Source of the DNA: Lasioglossum baleicum
Taxonomy: Eukaryota > Arthropoda > Insecta > Hymenoptera > Halictidae
DNA length: 64,000 nucleotides
Assembly (NCBI RefSeq): GCF_051020765.1
Contig: NW_027469557.1
Coordinates: 1-64,000 of the forward strand
Direction of reading: 5' to 3'
Shown here: in pieces, positions 23,201 through 37,568 of the stretch
How positions within the stretch are numbered: the stretch's first letter is position 1
Layout: each line of letters begins with the position of its first letter
Notes under the pieces: model-generated
The model's database searches: none
What the model was told of the DNA's origin: nothing
The model's input: the letters and a program-made list of their open reading frames with translations, nothing else
Position numbers and translations under genes: made by a program

Positions 23201-23584
23201 CGCAGGTTTTGTGGGATGCGCATGCGCAGATTTCTTGGGATGCGCATGCGCAGGTTTTTTTGGGATGCTCATGGCTAGTCGAGCAAAAACACGTGCGGGA
23301 GGATGCATCCCGCAGGCTAGTCGATCATAAACACGTGCGAGAGGATGCATCCCGCAGGCTAGTCGAGTAAAAACACGTGCGAAAGGATGCATCCCGCAGG
23401 CTAGACGAGCACAAACACGTGCGAGGTTTTGTGGGATGCGCATGCGCAGGTTTTGTGGGATGCGCATGCGCAGATTTTTTGGGATGCGCATGCGCAGGTT
23501 TTTTGGGATGCGCATGGCTAGTCGAGCAAAAACACGTGCGAGAGGATGCATCCCGCAGGCTAGTCGAGTAAAAACACGTGCGAG
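20292..23584 (+). repeat. Near-perfect tandem duplication, period 1639 bp
   Basis: 20292-21945 matches 21931-23584 with no difference in the parts compared. Each copy contains the CATCCATCAGGG unit twice, an A unit with AACACGGGCG (near 21060 and 22699), the GATTTCTTGGG B, a T7 landmark (21615 and 23254) and the nonsense A variant. The period is 1 modulo 3 because of the T7 unit. The flank 19.2-20.1 kb is a further relative of 23.1-24.0 kb (offset 3848), giving three copies of the landmark region. Confidence 0.9.
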
Positions 23585-26317
23585 ACGATGCATCCCGCAG
23601 ACTAGTCGAGTAAAAGCACGTGCGAGAGGATGCATCCCGCAGGCTAGTCGAGTAAAAACACGTGCGAGAGGATGCATCCCGCAGGCTAGTCGAGTAAAAA
23701 CACGTGCGAGGTTTTGTGGGATGCGCATGCGCAGGTTTTTTGGGATGCGCATGCGCAGGTTTTGTGGGATGCGCATGCGCAGGTTTTTTGGGATGCGCAT
23801 GTGCAGGTTTTTTGGGATGCGCATGGCTAGTCGAGCAAAAACACGTGCGAGAGGATGCATCCCGCAGGCTAGTCGAGTAAAAACACGTGCGAGAGGATGC
23901 ATCCCGCAGGCTAGTCGAGTAAAAACACGTGCGAGAGGATGCATCCCGCAGGCTAGTCGAGTAAAAACACGTGCGAGGTTTTGTGGGATGCGCATACGCA
24001 GGTTTTGTGGGATGCGCATGCGCAGGTTTTTTGGGATGCGCATGCGCAGGTTTTTTGGGATGCGCATGGCTAGTCGAGCAAAAACACGTGCGAGAGGATG
24101 CATCCCGCAGGGTAGTCGAGTAAAAACACGTGCGAGGGGATGCATCCCGCAGGCTAGTCGAGCAAAAACACGTGCGAGAGGATGCATCCCGCAGGCTAGT
24201 CGAGTAAAAACACGTGCGAGAGGATGCATCCCGCAGGCTAGTCGAGTAAAAACACGTGCGAGGTTTTGTGGGATGCGCATGCGCAGGTTTTGTGGGATGC
24301 GCATGCGCAGGTTTTTTGGGATGCGCATGTGCAGGTTTTTTGGGATGCGCATGGCTAGTCGAGCAAAAACACGTGCGAGGGGATGCATCCCGCAGGCTAG
24401 TCGAGCAAAAACACGTGCGAGAGGATGCATCCCGCAGGCTAGTCGAGCACAAACACGTGCGAGGTTTTGTGGGATGCGCATGCGCAGGTTTTGTGGGATG
24501 CGCATGCGCAGAATTTTTGGGATGCGCATGCGCAGGTTTTTTGGGATGCGCATGGCTAGTCGAGCAAAAACACGTGCGAGAGGATGCATCCCGCAGGCTA
24601 GTCGAGTAAAAACACGTGCGAGACGATGCATCCCGCAGGCTAGTCGAGTAAAAACACGTGCGAGAGGATGCATCCCGCAGGCTAGTCGAGTAAAAACACG
24701 TGCGAGAGGATGCATCCCGCAGGCTAGTCGAGTAAAAACACGTGCGAGGTTTTGTGGGATGCGCATGCGCAGGTTTTTTGGGATGCGCATGCGCAGGTTT
24801 TTTGGGATGCGCATGGCTAGTCGAGCAAAAACACGTGCGAGAGGATGCATCCCGCAGGCTAGCCGAGCAAAAACACGTGCGAGAGGATGCATCCCGCAGG
24901 CTAGCCGAGCAAAAACACGTGCGAGAGGATGCATCCCGCAGGCTAGTCGAGTAAAAACACGTGCGAGGTTTTGTGGGATGCGCATGCGCAGGTTTTGTGG
25001 GATACGCATGCGCAGAATTTTTGGGATTCGCATGCGCAGGTTTTTTGGGATGCGCATGGCTAGTCGAGCAAAAACACGTGCGAGAGGATGCATCCCGCAG
25101 GCTAGTCGAGTAAAAACACGTGCGAGACGATGCATCCCGCAGGCTAGTCGAGTAAAAACACGTGCGAGAGGATGCATTCCGCAGGCTAGTCGAGTAAAAA
25201 CACGTGCGAGAGGATGCATCCCGCAGGCTAGTCGAGTAAAAACACGTGCGAGGTTTTGTGGGATGCGCATGCGCAGGTTTTTTGGGATGCGCATGCGCAG
25301 GTTTTTTGGGATGCGCATGGCTAGTCGAGCAAAAACACGTGCGAGAGGATGCATCCCGCAGGCTAGCCGAGCAAAAACACGTGCGAGAGGATGCATCCCG
25401 CAGGCTAGTCGAGTAAAAACACGTGCGCGGTTTTGTGGGATGCGCATGCGCAGGTTTTGTGGGATGCGCATGCGCAGGTTTTTTGGGATGCGCATGTGCA
25501 GGTTTTTTGGGATGCGCATGGCTAGTCGAGCAAAAACACGTGCGAGAGGATGCATCCCGCAGGCTAGTCGAGTAAAAACACGTGCGAGGTTTTGTGGGAT
25601 GCGCATACGCAGGTTTTGTGGGATGCGCATGCGCAGGTTTTTTGGGATGCGCATGCGCAGGTTTTTTGGGATGCGCATGCGCAGGTTTTTTGGGATGCGC
25701 ATGGCTAGTCGAGCAAAAACACGTGCGAGAGGATGCATCCCGCAGGGTAGTCGAGTAAAAACACGTGCGAGAGGATGCATCCCGCAGGCTAGTCGAGTAA
25801 AAACACGTGCGAGAGGATGCATCCCGCAGGCTAGTCGAGCAAAAACACGTGCGAGAGGATGCATCCCGCAGGCTAGTCGAGTAAAAACACGTGCGAGGTT
25901 TTGTGGGATGCGAATGCGCAGGTTTTGTGGGATGCGCATGCGCAGGTTTTTTGGGATGCGCATGTGCAGGTTTTTTGGGATGCGCATGGCTAGTCGAGCA
26001 AAAACACGTGCGAGAGGATGCATCCATCAGGGTAGTCGAGTAAAAACACGTGCGAGAGGATGCATCCCGCAGGCTAGTCGAGTAAAAACACGTGCGAGAG
26101 GATGCATCCCGCAGGCTAGTCGAGCAAAAACACGTGCGAGAGGATGCATCCCGCAGGCTAGTCGAGCAAAAACGCGTGCGAGAGGATGCATCCCGCAGGC
26201 TAGTCGAGTAAAAACACGTGCGAGAGGATGCATCCCGCAGGCTAGTCGAGCACAAACACGTGCGAGAGGATGCATCCCGCAGGCTAGTCGAGCAAAAACA
26301 CGTGCGAGAGGATGCAT

Positions 26318-29036
26318 CCCGCAGGCTAGTCGAGTAAAAACACGTGCGAAAGGATGCATCCCGCAGTCTAGTCGAGCACAAACACGTGCGAGGATTTGTG
26401 GGATGCGCATGCGCAGGTTTTGTGGGATGCGCATGCGCAGATTTTTTGGGATGCGCATGCGCAGGTTTTTTTGGGATGCTCATGGCTAGTCGAGCAAAAA
26501 CACGTGCGAGAGGATGCATCCCGCAGGCTAGTCGATCAAAAACACGTGCGAGAGGATGCATCCCGCAGGCTAGTCGAGTAAAAACACGTGCGAAAGGATG
26601 CATCCCGCAGGCTAGACGAGCACAAACACGTGCGAGGTTTTGTGGGATGCGCATGCGCAGGTTTTGTGGGATGCGCATGCGCAGATTTTTTGGGATGCGC
26701 ATGCGCAGGTTTTTTGGGATGCGCATGGCTAGTCGAGCAAAAACACGTGCGGGAGGATGCATCCCGCAGGCTAGTCGAGTAAAAACACGTGCGAGACGAT
26801 GCATCCCGCAGGCTAGTCGAGTAAAAGCACGTGCGAGAGGATGCATCCCGCAGGCTAGTCGAGTAAAAACACGTGCGAGAGGATGCATCCCGCAGGCTAG
26901 TCGAGTAAAAACACGTGCGAGGTTTTGTGGGATGCGCATGCGCAGGTTTTGTGGGATGCGCATGCGCAGGTTTTTTGGGATGCGCATGCGCAGGTTTTTT
27001 GGGATGCGCATGGCTAGTCGAGCAAAAACACGTGCGAGAGGATGCATCCCGCAGGCTAGTCGAGTAAAAACACGTGCGAGAGGATGCATCCCGCAGGCTA
27101 GTCGTGCAAAAACACGTGCGACAGGATGCATCCCGCAGGCTAGTCGAGCACAAACACGTGCGAGGTTTTGTGGGATGCGCATGCGCAGGTTTTGTGGGAT
27201 GCGCATGCGCAGATTTTTTGGGATGCGCATGCGCAGGTTTTTTGGGATGCGCATGGCTAGTCGAGCAAAAACACGTGCGAGAGGATGCATCCCGCAGGCT
27301 AGTCGAGTAAAAACACGTGCGAGACGATGCATCCCGCAGGCTAGTCGAGTAAAAACACGTGCGAGAGGATGCATCCCGCAGGCTAGTCGAGTAAAAACAC
27401 GTGCGAGAGGATGCATCCCGCAGGCTAGTCGAGTAAAAACACGTGCGAGGTTTTGTGGGATGCGCATGCACAGGTTTTTTGGGATGCGCATGGCTAGTCG
27501 AGCAAAAACACGTGCGAGAGGATGCATCCCGCAGGCTAGTCGAGTAAAAACGCGTGCGAGAGGATGCATCCCGCAGGCTAGTCGAGTAAAAACACGTGCG
27601 AGGTTTTGTGGGATGCGCATGCGCAGGTTTTTTGGGATGCGCATGGCTAGTCGAGCAAAAACACGTGCGAGAGGATGCATCCCGCAGGCTAGTCGAGTAA
27701 AAACACGTGCGAGAGGATGCATCCCGCAGGCTAGTCGAGTAAAAACACGTGCAAGGTTTTGTGGGATGCGCATGCGCAGGTTTTTTGGGATGCGCATGCG
27801 CAGGTTTTTTGGGATGCGCATGCGCAGGTTTTTTGGGATGCGCATGGCTAGTCGAGCAGAAACACGTGCGAGAGGATGCATCCATCAGGGTAGTCGAGTA
27901 AAAACACGTGCGAGAGGATGCATCCCGCAGGCTAGTCGAGTAAAAACACGTGCGAGACGATGCATCCCGCAGGCTAGTCGAGTAAAAGCACGTGCGAGAG
28001 GATGCATCCCGCAGGCTAGTCGAGTAAAAACACGTGCGAAAGGATGCATTCCGCAGGCTAGTCGAGCACAAACACGTGCGAGGTTTTGTGGGATGCGCAT
28101 GCGCAGGTTTTGTGGGATGCGCATGCGCAGATTTTTTGGGATGCGCATGCGCAGGTTTTTTGGGATGCGCATGGCTAGTCGAGCAAAAACACGTGCGAGA
28201 GGATGCATCCCGCAGGCTAGTCGAGCAAAAACACGTGCGAGAGGATGCATCCCGCAGGCTAGTCGAGTAAAAACACGTGCGAAAGGATGCATCCCGCAGT
28301 CTAGTCGAGCACAAACACGTGCGAGGATTTGTGGGATGCGCATGCGCAGGTTTTGTGGGATGCGCATGCGCAGATTTTTTGGGATGCGCATGCGCAGGTT
28401 TTTTTGGGATGCTCATGGCTAGTCGAGCAAAAACACGTGCGAGAGGATGCATCCCGCAGGCTAGTCGATCAAAAACACGTGCGAGAGGATGCATCCCGCA
28501 GGCTAGTCGAGTAAAAACACGTGCGAAAGGATGCATCCCGCAGGCTAGACGAGCACAAACACGTGCGAGGTTTTGTGGGATGCGCATGCGCAGGTTTTGT
28601 GGGATGCGCATGCGCAGATTTTTTGGGATGCGCATGCGCAGGTTTTTTGGGATGCGCATGGCTAGTCGAGCAAAAACACGTGCGAGAGGATGCATCCCGC
28701 AGGCTAGTCGAGTAAAAACACGTGCGAGACGATGCATCCCGCAGGCTAGTCGAGTAAAAGCACGTGCGAGAGGATGCATCCCGCAGGCTAGTCGAGTAAA
28801 AACACGTGCGAGAGGATGCATCCCGCAGGCTAGTCGAGTAAAAACACGTGCGAGGTTTTGTGGGATGCGCATGCGCAGGTTTTGTGGGATGCGCATGCGC
28901 AGGTTTTTTGGGATGCGCATGCGCAGGTTTTTTGGGATGCGCATGGCTAGTCGAGCAAAAACACGTGCGAGAGGATGCATCCCGCAGGCTAGTCGAGTAA
29001 AAACACGTGCGAGAGGATGCATCCCGCAGGCTAGTC
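26318..29036 (+). repeat. Duplication, offset 1933 bp
   Basis: About 26318-27103 recurs at about 28251-29036. It runs from the GCGAAAGG unit through the T7 landmark (26465 and 28398), the GTCGATCA and CTAGACGAGCAC units and the GAGACGATG and AAAGCACG variants. The copies part where one has GTCGTGCAAAAAC (near 27104). A further copy of 26.46-27.9 kb lies at 31.1-32.5 kb (offset 4644), and others lie near 35.86 and 38.0 kb. Confidence 0.8.
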
Positions 29037-32000
29037 GAGTAAAAACACGTGCGAGGTTTTGTGGGATGCGCATGCGCAGGTTTTTTGGGATGCGCATGCG
29101 CAGGTTTTTTGGGATGCGCATGGCTAGTCGAGCAGAAACACGTGCGAGAGGATGCATCCATCTGGGTAGTCGAGTAAAAACACGTGCGAGAGGATGCATC
29201 CCGCAGGCTAGTCGAGTAAAAACACGTGCGAGAGGATGCATCCCGCAGGCTAGTCGAGTAAAAACACGTGCGAGGTTTTGTGGGATGCGCATGCGCAGGT
29301 TTTTTGGGATGCGCATGTGCAGGTTTTTTGGGATGCGCATGGCTAGTCGAGCAAAAACACGTGCGAGAGGATGCATCCCGCAGGCTAGTCGAGTAAAAAC
29401 ACGTGCGAGAGGATGCATCCCGCAGGCTAGTCGAGTAAAAACACGTGCGAGGTTTTGTGGGATGCGCATGCGCAGGTTTTGTGGGATGCGCATGCGCAGG
29501 TTTTTTGGGATGCGCATGCGCAGGTTTTTTGGGATGCGCATGGCTAGTCGAGCAAAAACACGTGCGAGAGGATGCATCCATCAGGGTAGTCGAGTAAAAA
29601 CACGTGCGAGAGGATGCATCCCGCAGGCTAGTCGAGCAAAAACACGTGCGAGAGGATGCATCCCGCAGGCTAGTCGAGCAAAAACACGTGCGAGAGGATG
29701 CATCCCGCAGGCTAGTCGAGTAAAAACACGTGCGAAAGGATGCATCCCGCAGTCTAGTCGAGCACAAACACGTGCGAGGTTTTGTGGGATGCGCATGCGC
29801 AGGTTTTGTGGGATGCGCATGCGCAGATTTTTTGGGATGCGCATGCGCAGGTTTTTTGGGGTGCGCATGGCTAGTCGAGCAAAAACACGTGCGAGAGGAT
29901 GCATCCCGCAGGCTAGTCGAGTAAAAACACGTGCGAGAGGATGCATCCCGCAGGCTAGTCGAGTAAAAACACGTGCGAGAGGATGCATCCCGCAGGCTAG
30001 TCGAGTAAAAACACGTGCGAGGTTTTGTGGGATGCGCATGCGCAGGTTTTGTGGGATGCGCATGCGCAGGTTTTGTGGGATGCGCATGCGCAGATTTTTT
30101 GGGATGCGCATGCGCAGGTTTTTTGGGGTGCGCATGGCTAGTCGAGCAAAAACACGTGCGAGAGGATGCATCCCGCAGGCTAGTCGAGTAAAAACACGTG
30201 CGAGAGGATGCATCCCGCAGGCTAGTCGAGCAAAAACACGTGCGAGAGGATGCATCCCGCAGGCTAGTCGAGTAAAAACACGTGCGAAAGGATGCATTCC
30301 GCAGGCTAGTCGAGCACAAACACGTGCGAGGTTTTGTGGGATGCGCATGCGCAGGTTTTGTGGGATGCGCATGCGCAGGTTTTTTGGGATGCGCATGGCT
30401 AGTCGAGCAAAAACACGTGCGAGAGGATGCATCCCGCAGGCTAGTCGAGCAAAAACACGTGCGAGAGGATGCATCCCGCAGGCTAGTCGAGTAAAAACAC
30501 GTGCGAAAGGATGCATCCCGCAGGCTTGTCGAGCACAAACACGTGCGAGGTTTTGTGGGATGCGCATGCGCAGGTTTTGTGGGATGCGCATGCGCAGATT
30601 TTTTGGGATGCGCATGCGCAGGTTTTTTTGGGATGCTCATGGCTAGTCGAGCAAAAACACGTGCGAGAGGATGCATCCCGCAGGCTAGTCGATCAAAAAC
30701 ACGTGCGAGAGGATGCATCCCGCAGGCTAGTCGAGTAAAAACACGTGCGAAAGGATGCATCCCGCAGGCTAGACGAGCACAAACACGTGCGAGGTTTTGT
30801 GGGATGCGCATGCGCAGGTTTTGTGGGATGCGCATGCGCAGATTTTTTGGGATGCGCATGCGCAGGTTTTTTGGGATGCGCATGGCTAGTCGAGCAAAAA
30901 CACGTGCGAGAGGATGCATCCCGCAGGCTAGTCGAGTAAAAACACGTGCGAGACGATGCATCCCGCAGGCTAGTCGAGTAAAAACACGTGCGAGAGGATG
31001 CATCCCGCAGGCTAGTCGAGTAAAAACACGTGCGAGGTTTTGTGGGATGCGCATGCGCAGGTTTTTTGGGATGCGCATGCGCAGGTTTTTTGGGATGCGC
31101 ATGCGCAGGTTTTTTTGGGATGCTCATGGCTAGTCGAGCAAAAACACGTGCGAGAGGATGCATCCCGCAGGCTAGTCGATCAAAAACACGTGCGAGAGGA
31201 TGCATCCCGCAGGCTAGTCGAGTAAAAACACGTGCGAAAGGATGCATCCCGCAGGCTAGACGAGCACAAACACGTGCGAGGTTTTGTGGGATGCGCATGC
31301 GCAGGTTTTGTGGGATGCGCATGCGCAGATTTTTTGGGATGCGCATGCGCAGGTTTTTTGGGATGCGCATGGCTAGTCGAGCAAAAACACGTGCGAGAGG
31401 ATGCATCCCGCAGGCTAGTCGAGTAAAAACACGTGCGAGACGATGCATCCCGCAGGCTAGTCGAGTAAAGGCACGTGCGAGAGGATGCATCCCGCAGGCT
31501 AGTCGAGTAAAAACACGTGCGAGAGGATGCATCCCGCAGGCTAGTCGAGTAAAAACACGTGCGAGGTTTTGTGGGATGCGCATGCGCAGGTTTTGTGGGA
31601 TGCGCATGCGCAGGTTTTTTGGGATGCGCATGCGCAGGTTTTTTGGGATGCGCATGGCTAGTCGAGCAAAAACACGTGCGAGAGGATGCATCCCGCAGGC
31701 TAGTCGAGTAAAAACACGTGCGAGAGGATGCATCCCGCAGGCTAGTCGTGCAAAAACACGTGCGAGAGGATGCATCCCGCAGGCTAGTCGAGCACAAACA
31801 CGTGCGAGGTTTTGTGGGATGCGCATGCGCAGGTTTTGTGGGATGCGCATGCGCAGATTTTTTGGGATGCGCATGCGCAGGTTTTTTGGGATGCGCATGG
31901 CTAGTCGAGCAAAAACACGTGCGAGAGGATGCATCCCGCAGGCTAGTCGAGTAAAAACACGTGCGAGACGATGCATCCCGCAGGCTAGTCGAGTAAAAAC

Positions 32001-35000
32001 ACGTGCGAGAGGATGCATCCCGCAGGCTAGTCGAGTAAAAACACATGCGAGAGGATGCATCCCGCAGGCTAGTCGAGTAAAAACACGTGCGAGGTTTTGT
32101 GGGATGCGCATGCACAGGTTTTTTGGGATGCGCATGGCTAGTCGAGCAAAAACACGTGCGAGAGGATGCATCCCGCAGGCTAGTCGAGTAAAAACGCGTG
32201 CGAGAGGATGCATCCCGCAGGCTAGTCGAGTAAAAACACGTGCGAGGTTTTGTGGGATGCGCATGCGCAGGTTTTTTGGGATGCGCATGGCTAGTCGAGC
32301 AAAAACACGTGCGAGAGGATGCATCCCGCAGGCTAGTCGAGTAAAAACACGTGCGAGAGGATGCATCCCGCAGGCTAGTCGAGTAAAAACACGTGCGAGG
32401 TTTTGTGGGATGCGCATGCGCAGGTTTTTTGGGATGCGCATGCGCAGGTTTTTTGGGATGCGCATGCGCAGGTTTTTTGGGATGCGCATGGCTAGTCGAG
32501 CAGAAACACGTGCGAGAGGATGCATCCATCAGGGTAGTCGAGTAAAAACACGTGCGAGAGGATGCATCCCGCAGGCTAGTCGAGTAAAAACACGTGCGAG
32601 AGGATGCATCCCGCAGGCTAGTCGAGTAAAAACACGTGCGAGGTTTTGTGGGATGCGCATGCGCAGGTTTTTTGGGATGCGCATGTGCAGGTTTTTTGGG
32701 ATGCGCATGGCTAGTCGAGCAAAAACACGTGCGAGAGGATGCATCCCGCAGGCTAGTCGAGTAAAAACACGTGCGAGAGGATGCATCCCGCAGGCTAGTC
32801 GAGTAAAAACACGTGCGAGGTTTTGTGGGATGCGCATGCGCAGGTTTTGTGGGATGCGCATGCGCAGGTTTTTTGGGATGCGCATGCGCAGGTTTTTTGG
32901 GATGCGCATGGCTAGTCGAGCAAAAACACGTGCGAGAGGATGCATCCATCAGGGTAGTCGAGTAAAAACACGTGCGAGAGGATGCATCCCGCAGGCTAGT
33001 CGAGCAAAAACACGTGCGAGAGGATGCATCCCGCAGGCTAGTCGAGCAAAAACACGTGCGAGAGGATGCATCCCGCAGGCTAGTCGAGTAAAAACACGTG
33101 CGAAAGGATGCATCCCGCAGTCTAGTCGAGCACAAACACGTGCGAGGTTTTGTGGGATGCGCATGCGCAGGTTTTGTGGGATGCGCATGCGCAGATTTTT
33201 TGGGATGCGCATGCGCAGGTTTTTTGGGGTGCGCATGGCTAGTCGAGCAAAAACACGTGCGAGAGGATGCATCCCGCAGGCTAGTCGAGTAAAAACACGT
33301 GCGAGAGGATGCATCCCGCAGGCTAGTCGAGTAAAAACACGTGCGAGAGGATGCATCCCGCAGGCTAGTCGAGTAAAAACACGTGCGAGAGGATGCATCC
33401 CGCAGGCTAGTCGAGTAAAAACACGTGCGAGGTTTTGTGGGATGCGCATGCGCAGGTTTTGTGGGATGGGCATGCGCAGGTTTTTTGGTATGCGCATGGC
33501 TAGTCGACCAAAAACACGTGCGAGAGGATGCATCCCGCAGGCTAGTCGAGTAAAAACACGTGCGAGAGGATGCATCCCGCAGGCTAGTCGAGTAAAAACA
33601 CGTGCGAAAGGATGCATTCCGCAGGCTAGTCGAGCACAAACACGTGCGAGGTTTTGTGGGATGCGCATGCGCAGATTTTTTGGGATGCGCATGCGCAGGT
33701 TTTTTGGGATGCGCATGGCTAGTCGAGCAAAAACACGTGCGAGAGGATGCATCCCGCAGGCTAGTCGAGCAAAAACACGTGCGAGAGGATGCATCCCGCA
33801 GGCTAGTCGAGTAAAAACACGTGCGAAAGGATGCATCCCGCAGGCTTGTCGAGCACAAACACGTGCGAGGTTTTGTGGGATGCGCATGCGCAGATTTTTT
33901 GGGATGCGCATGCGCAGGTTTTTTGAAATGCGCATGGCTAGTCGAGCAAAAACACGTGCGAGAGGATGCATCCCGCAGGCTAGTCGAGTAAAAACACGTG
34001 CGAGACGATGCATCCCGCAGGCTAGTCGAGTAAAAACACGTGCGAGTGGATGCATCCCGCAGGCTAGTCGAGTAAAAACACGTGCGAGAGGATGCATCCT
34101 GCAGGCTAGTCGAGTAAAAACACGTGCGAGGTTTTGTGGGATGCGCATGCGCAGGTTTTTTGGGATGCGCATGGCTAGTCGAGCAAAAACACGTGCGAGA
34201 GGATGCATCCCGCAGGCTAGCCGAGCAAAAACACGTGCGAGAGGATGCATCCCGCAGGCTAGTCGAGTAAAAACACGTGCGAGGTTTTGTGGGATGCGCA
34301 TGCGCAGGTTTTGTGGGATGCGCATGCGCAGGTTTTTTGGGATGCGCATGTGCAGGTTTTTTGGGATGCGCATGGCTAGTCGAGCAAAAACACGTGCGAG
34401 AGGATGCATCCCGCAGGCTAGTCGAGTAAAAACACGTGCGAGAGGATGCATCCCGCAGGCTAGTCGAGTAAAAACACGTGCGAGAGGATGCATCCCGCAG
34501 GCTAGTCGAGTAAAAACACGTGCGAGGTTTTGTGGGATGCGCATGCGCAGGATTTGTGGGATGCGCATTCGCAGGATTTTTGGGATGCGCATGTGCAGGT
34601 TTTTTGGGATGCGCATGGCTAGTCGAGCAAAAACACGTGCGAGAGGATGCATCCCGCAGGCTAGTCGAGCAAAAACACGTGCGAGAGGATGCATCCCGCA
34701 GGCTAGTCGAGTAAAAACACGTGCGAAAGGATGCATTCCGCAGGCTAGTCGAGCACAAACACGTGCGAGGTTTTGTGGGATGCGCATGCGCAGGTTTTGT
34801 GGGATGCGCATGCGCAGATTTTTTGGGATGCGCATGCGCAGGTTTTTTGGGATGCGCATGGCTAGTCGAGCAAAAACACGTGCGAGAGGATGCATCCCGC
34901 AGGCTAGTCGAGCAAAAACACGTGCGAGAGGATGCATCCCGCAGGCTAGTCGAGTAAAAACACGTGCGAAAGGATGCATCCCGCAGGCTTGTCGAGCACA

Positions 35001-37568
35001 AACACGTGCGAGGTTTTGTGGGATGCGCATGCGCAGGTTTTGTGGGATGCGCATGCGCAGATTTTTTGGGATGCGCATGCGCAGGTTTTTTTGGGATGCT
35101 CATGGCTAGTCGAGCAAAAACACGTGCGAGAGGATGCATCCCGCAGGCTAGTCGATCAAAAACACGTGCGAGAGGATGCATCCCGCAGGCTAGTCGAGTA
35201 AAAACACGTGCGAAAGGATGCATCCCGCAGGCTAGACGAGCACAAACACGTGCGAGGTTTTGTGGGATGCGCATGCGCAGGTTTTGTGGGATGCGCATGC
35301 GCAGATTTTTTGGGATGCGCATGCGCAGGTTTTTTGGGATGCGCATGGCTAGTCGAGCAAAAACACGTGCGAGAGGATGCATCCCGCAGGCTAGTCGAGT
35401 AAAAACACGTGCGAGACGATGCATCCCGCAGGCTAGTCGAGTAAAAGCACGTGCGAGAGGATGCATCCCGCAGGCTAGTCGAGTAAAAACACGTGCGAAA
35501 GGATGCATTCCGCAGGCTAGTCGAGCACAAACACGTGCGAGGTTTTGTGGGATGCGCATGCGCAGGTTTTGTGGGATGCGCATGCGCAGATTTTTTGGGA
35601 TGCGCATGCGCAGGTTTTTTGGGATGCGCATGGCTAGTCGAGCAAAAACACGTGCGAGAGGATGCATCCCGCAGGCTAGTCGAGCAAAAACACGTGCGAG
35701 AGGATGCATCCCGCAGGCTAGTCGAGTAAAAACACGTGCGAAAGGATGCATCCCGCAGTCTAGTCGAGCACAAACACGTGCGAGGATTTGTGGGATGCGC
35801 ATGCGCAGGTTTTGTGGGATGCGCATGCGCAGATTTTTTGGGATGCGCATGCGCAGGTTTTTTTGGGATGCTCATGGCTAGTCGAGCAAAAACACGTGCG
35901 AGAGGATGCATCCCGCAGGCTAGTCGATCAAAAACACGTGCGAGAGGATGCATCCCGCAGGCTAGTCGAGTAAAAACACGTGCGAAAGGATGCATCCCGC
36001 AGGCTAGACGAGCACAAACACGTGCGAGGTTTTGTGGGATGCGCATGCGCAGGTTTTGTGGGATGCGCATGCGCAGATTTTTTGGGATGCGCATGCGCAG
36101 GTTTTTTGGGATGCGCATGGCTAGTCGAGCAAAAACACGTGCGAGAGGATGCATCCCGCAGGCTAGTCGAGTAAAAACACGTGCGAGACGATGCATCCCG
36201 CAGGCTAGTCGAGTAAAAGCACGTGCGAGAGGATGCATCCCGCAGGCTAGTCGAGTAAAAACACGTGCGAGAGGATGCATCCCGCAGGCTAGTCGAGTAA
36301 AAACACGTGCGAGGTTTTGTGGGATGCGCATGCGCAGGTTTTGTGGGATGCGCATGCGCAGGTTTTTTGGGATGCGCATGCGCAGGTTTTTTGGGATGCG
36401 CATGGCTAGTCGAGCAAAAACACGTGCGAGAGGATGCATCCCGCAGGCTAGTCGAGTAAAAACACGTGCGAGAGGATGCATCCCGCAGGCTAGTCGTGCA
36501 AAAACACGTGCGAGAGGATGCATCCCGCAGGCTAGTCGAGCACAAACACGTGCGAGGTTTTGTGGGATGCGCATGCGCAGGTTTTGTGGGATGCGCATGC
36601 GCAGATTTTTTGGGATGCGCATGCGCAGGTTTTTTGGGATGCGCATGGCTAGTCGAGCAAAAACACGTGCGAGAGGATGCATCCCGCAGGCTAGTCGAGT
36701 AAAAACACGTGCGAGACGATGCATCCCGCAGGCTAGTCGAGTAAAAACACGTGCGAGAGGATGCATCCCGCAGGCTAGTCGAGTAAAAACACGTGCGAGA
36801 GGATGCATCCCGCAGGCTAGTCGAGTAAAAACACGTGCGAGGTTTTGTGGGATGCGCATGCACAGGTTTTTTGGGATGCGCATGGCTAGTCGAGCAAAAA
36901 CACGTGCGAGAGGATGCATCCCGCAGGCTAGTCGAGTAAAAACGCGTGCGAGAGGATGCATCCCGCAGGCTAGTCGAGTAAAAACACGTGCGAGAGGATG
37001 CATCCCGCAGGCTAGTCGAGTAAAAACACGTGCGAGGTTTTGTGGGATGCGCATGCGCAGGTTTTTTGGGATGCGCATGCGCAGGTTTTTTGGGATGCGC
37101 ATGCGCAGGTTTTTTGGGATGCGCATGGCTAGTCGAGCAGAAACACGTGCGAGAGGATGCATCCCGCAGGCTAGTCGAGTAAAAACACGTGCGAAAGGAT
37201 GCATTCCGCAGGCTAGTCGAGCACAAACACGTGCGAGGTTTTGTGGGATGCGCATGCGCAGGTTTTGTGGGATGCGCATGCGCAGATTTTTTGGGATGCG
37301 CATGCGCAGGTTTTTTGGGATGCGCATGGCTAGTCGAGCAAAAACACGTGCGAGAGGATGCATCCCGCAGGCTAGTCGAGCAAAAACACGTGCGAGAGGA
37401 TGCATCCCGCAGGCTAGTCGAGTAAAAACACGTGCGAAAGGATGCATCCCGCAGGCTTGTCGAGCACAAACACGTGCGAGGTTTTGTGGGATGCGCATGC
37501 GCAGGTTTTGTGGGATGCGCATGCGCAGATTTTTTGGGATGCGCATGCGCAGGTTTTTTTGGGATGCT

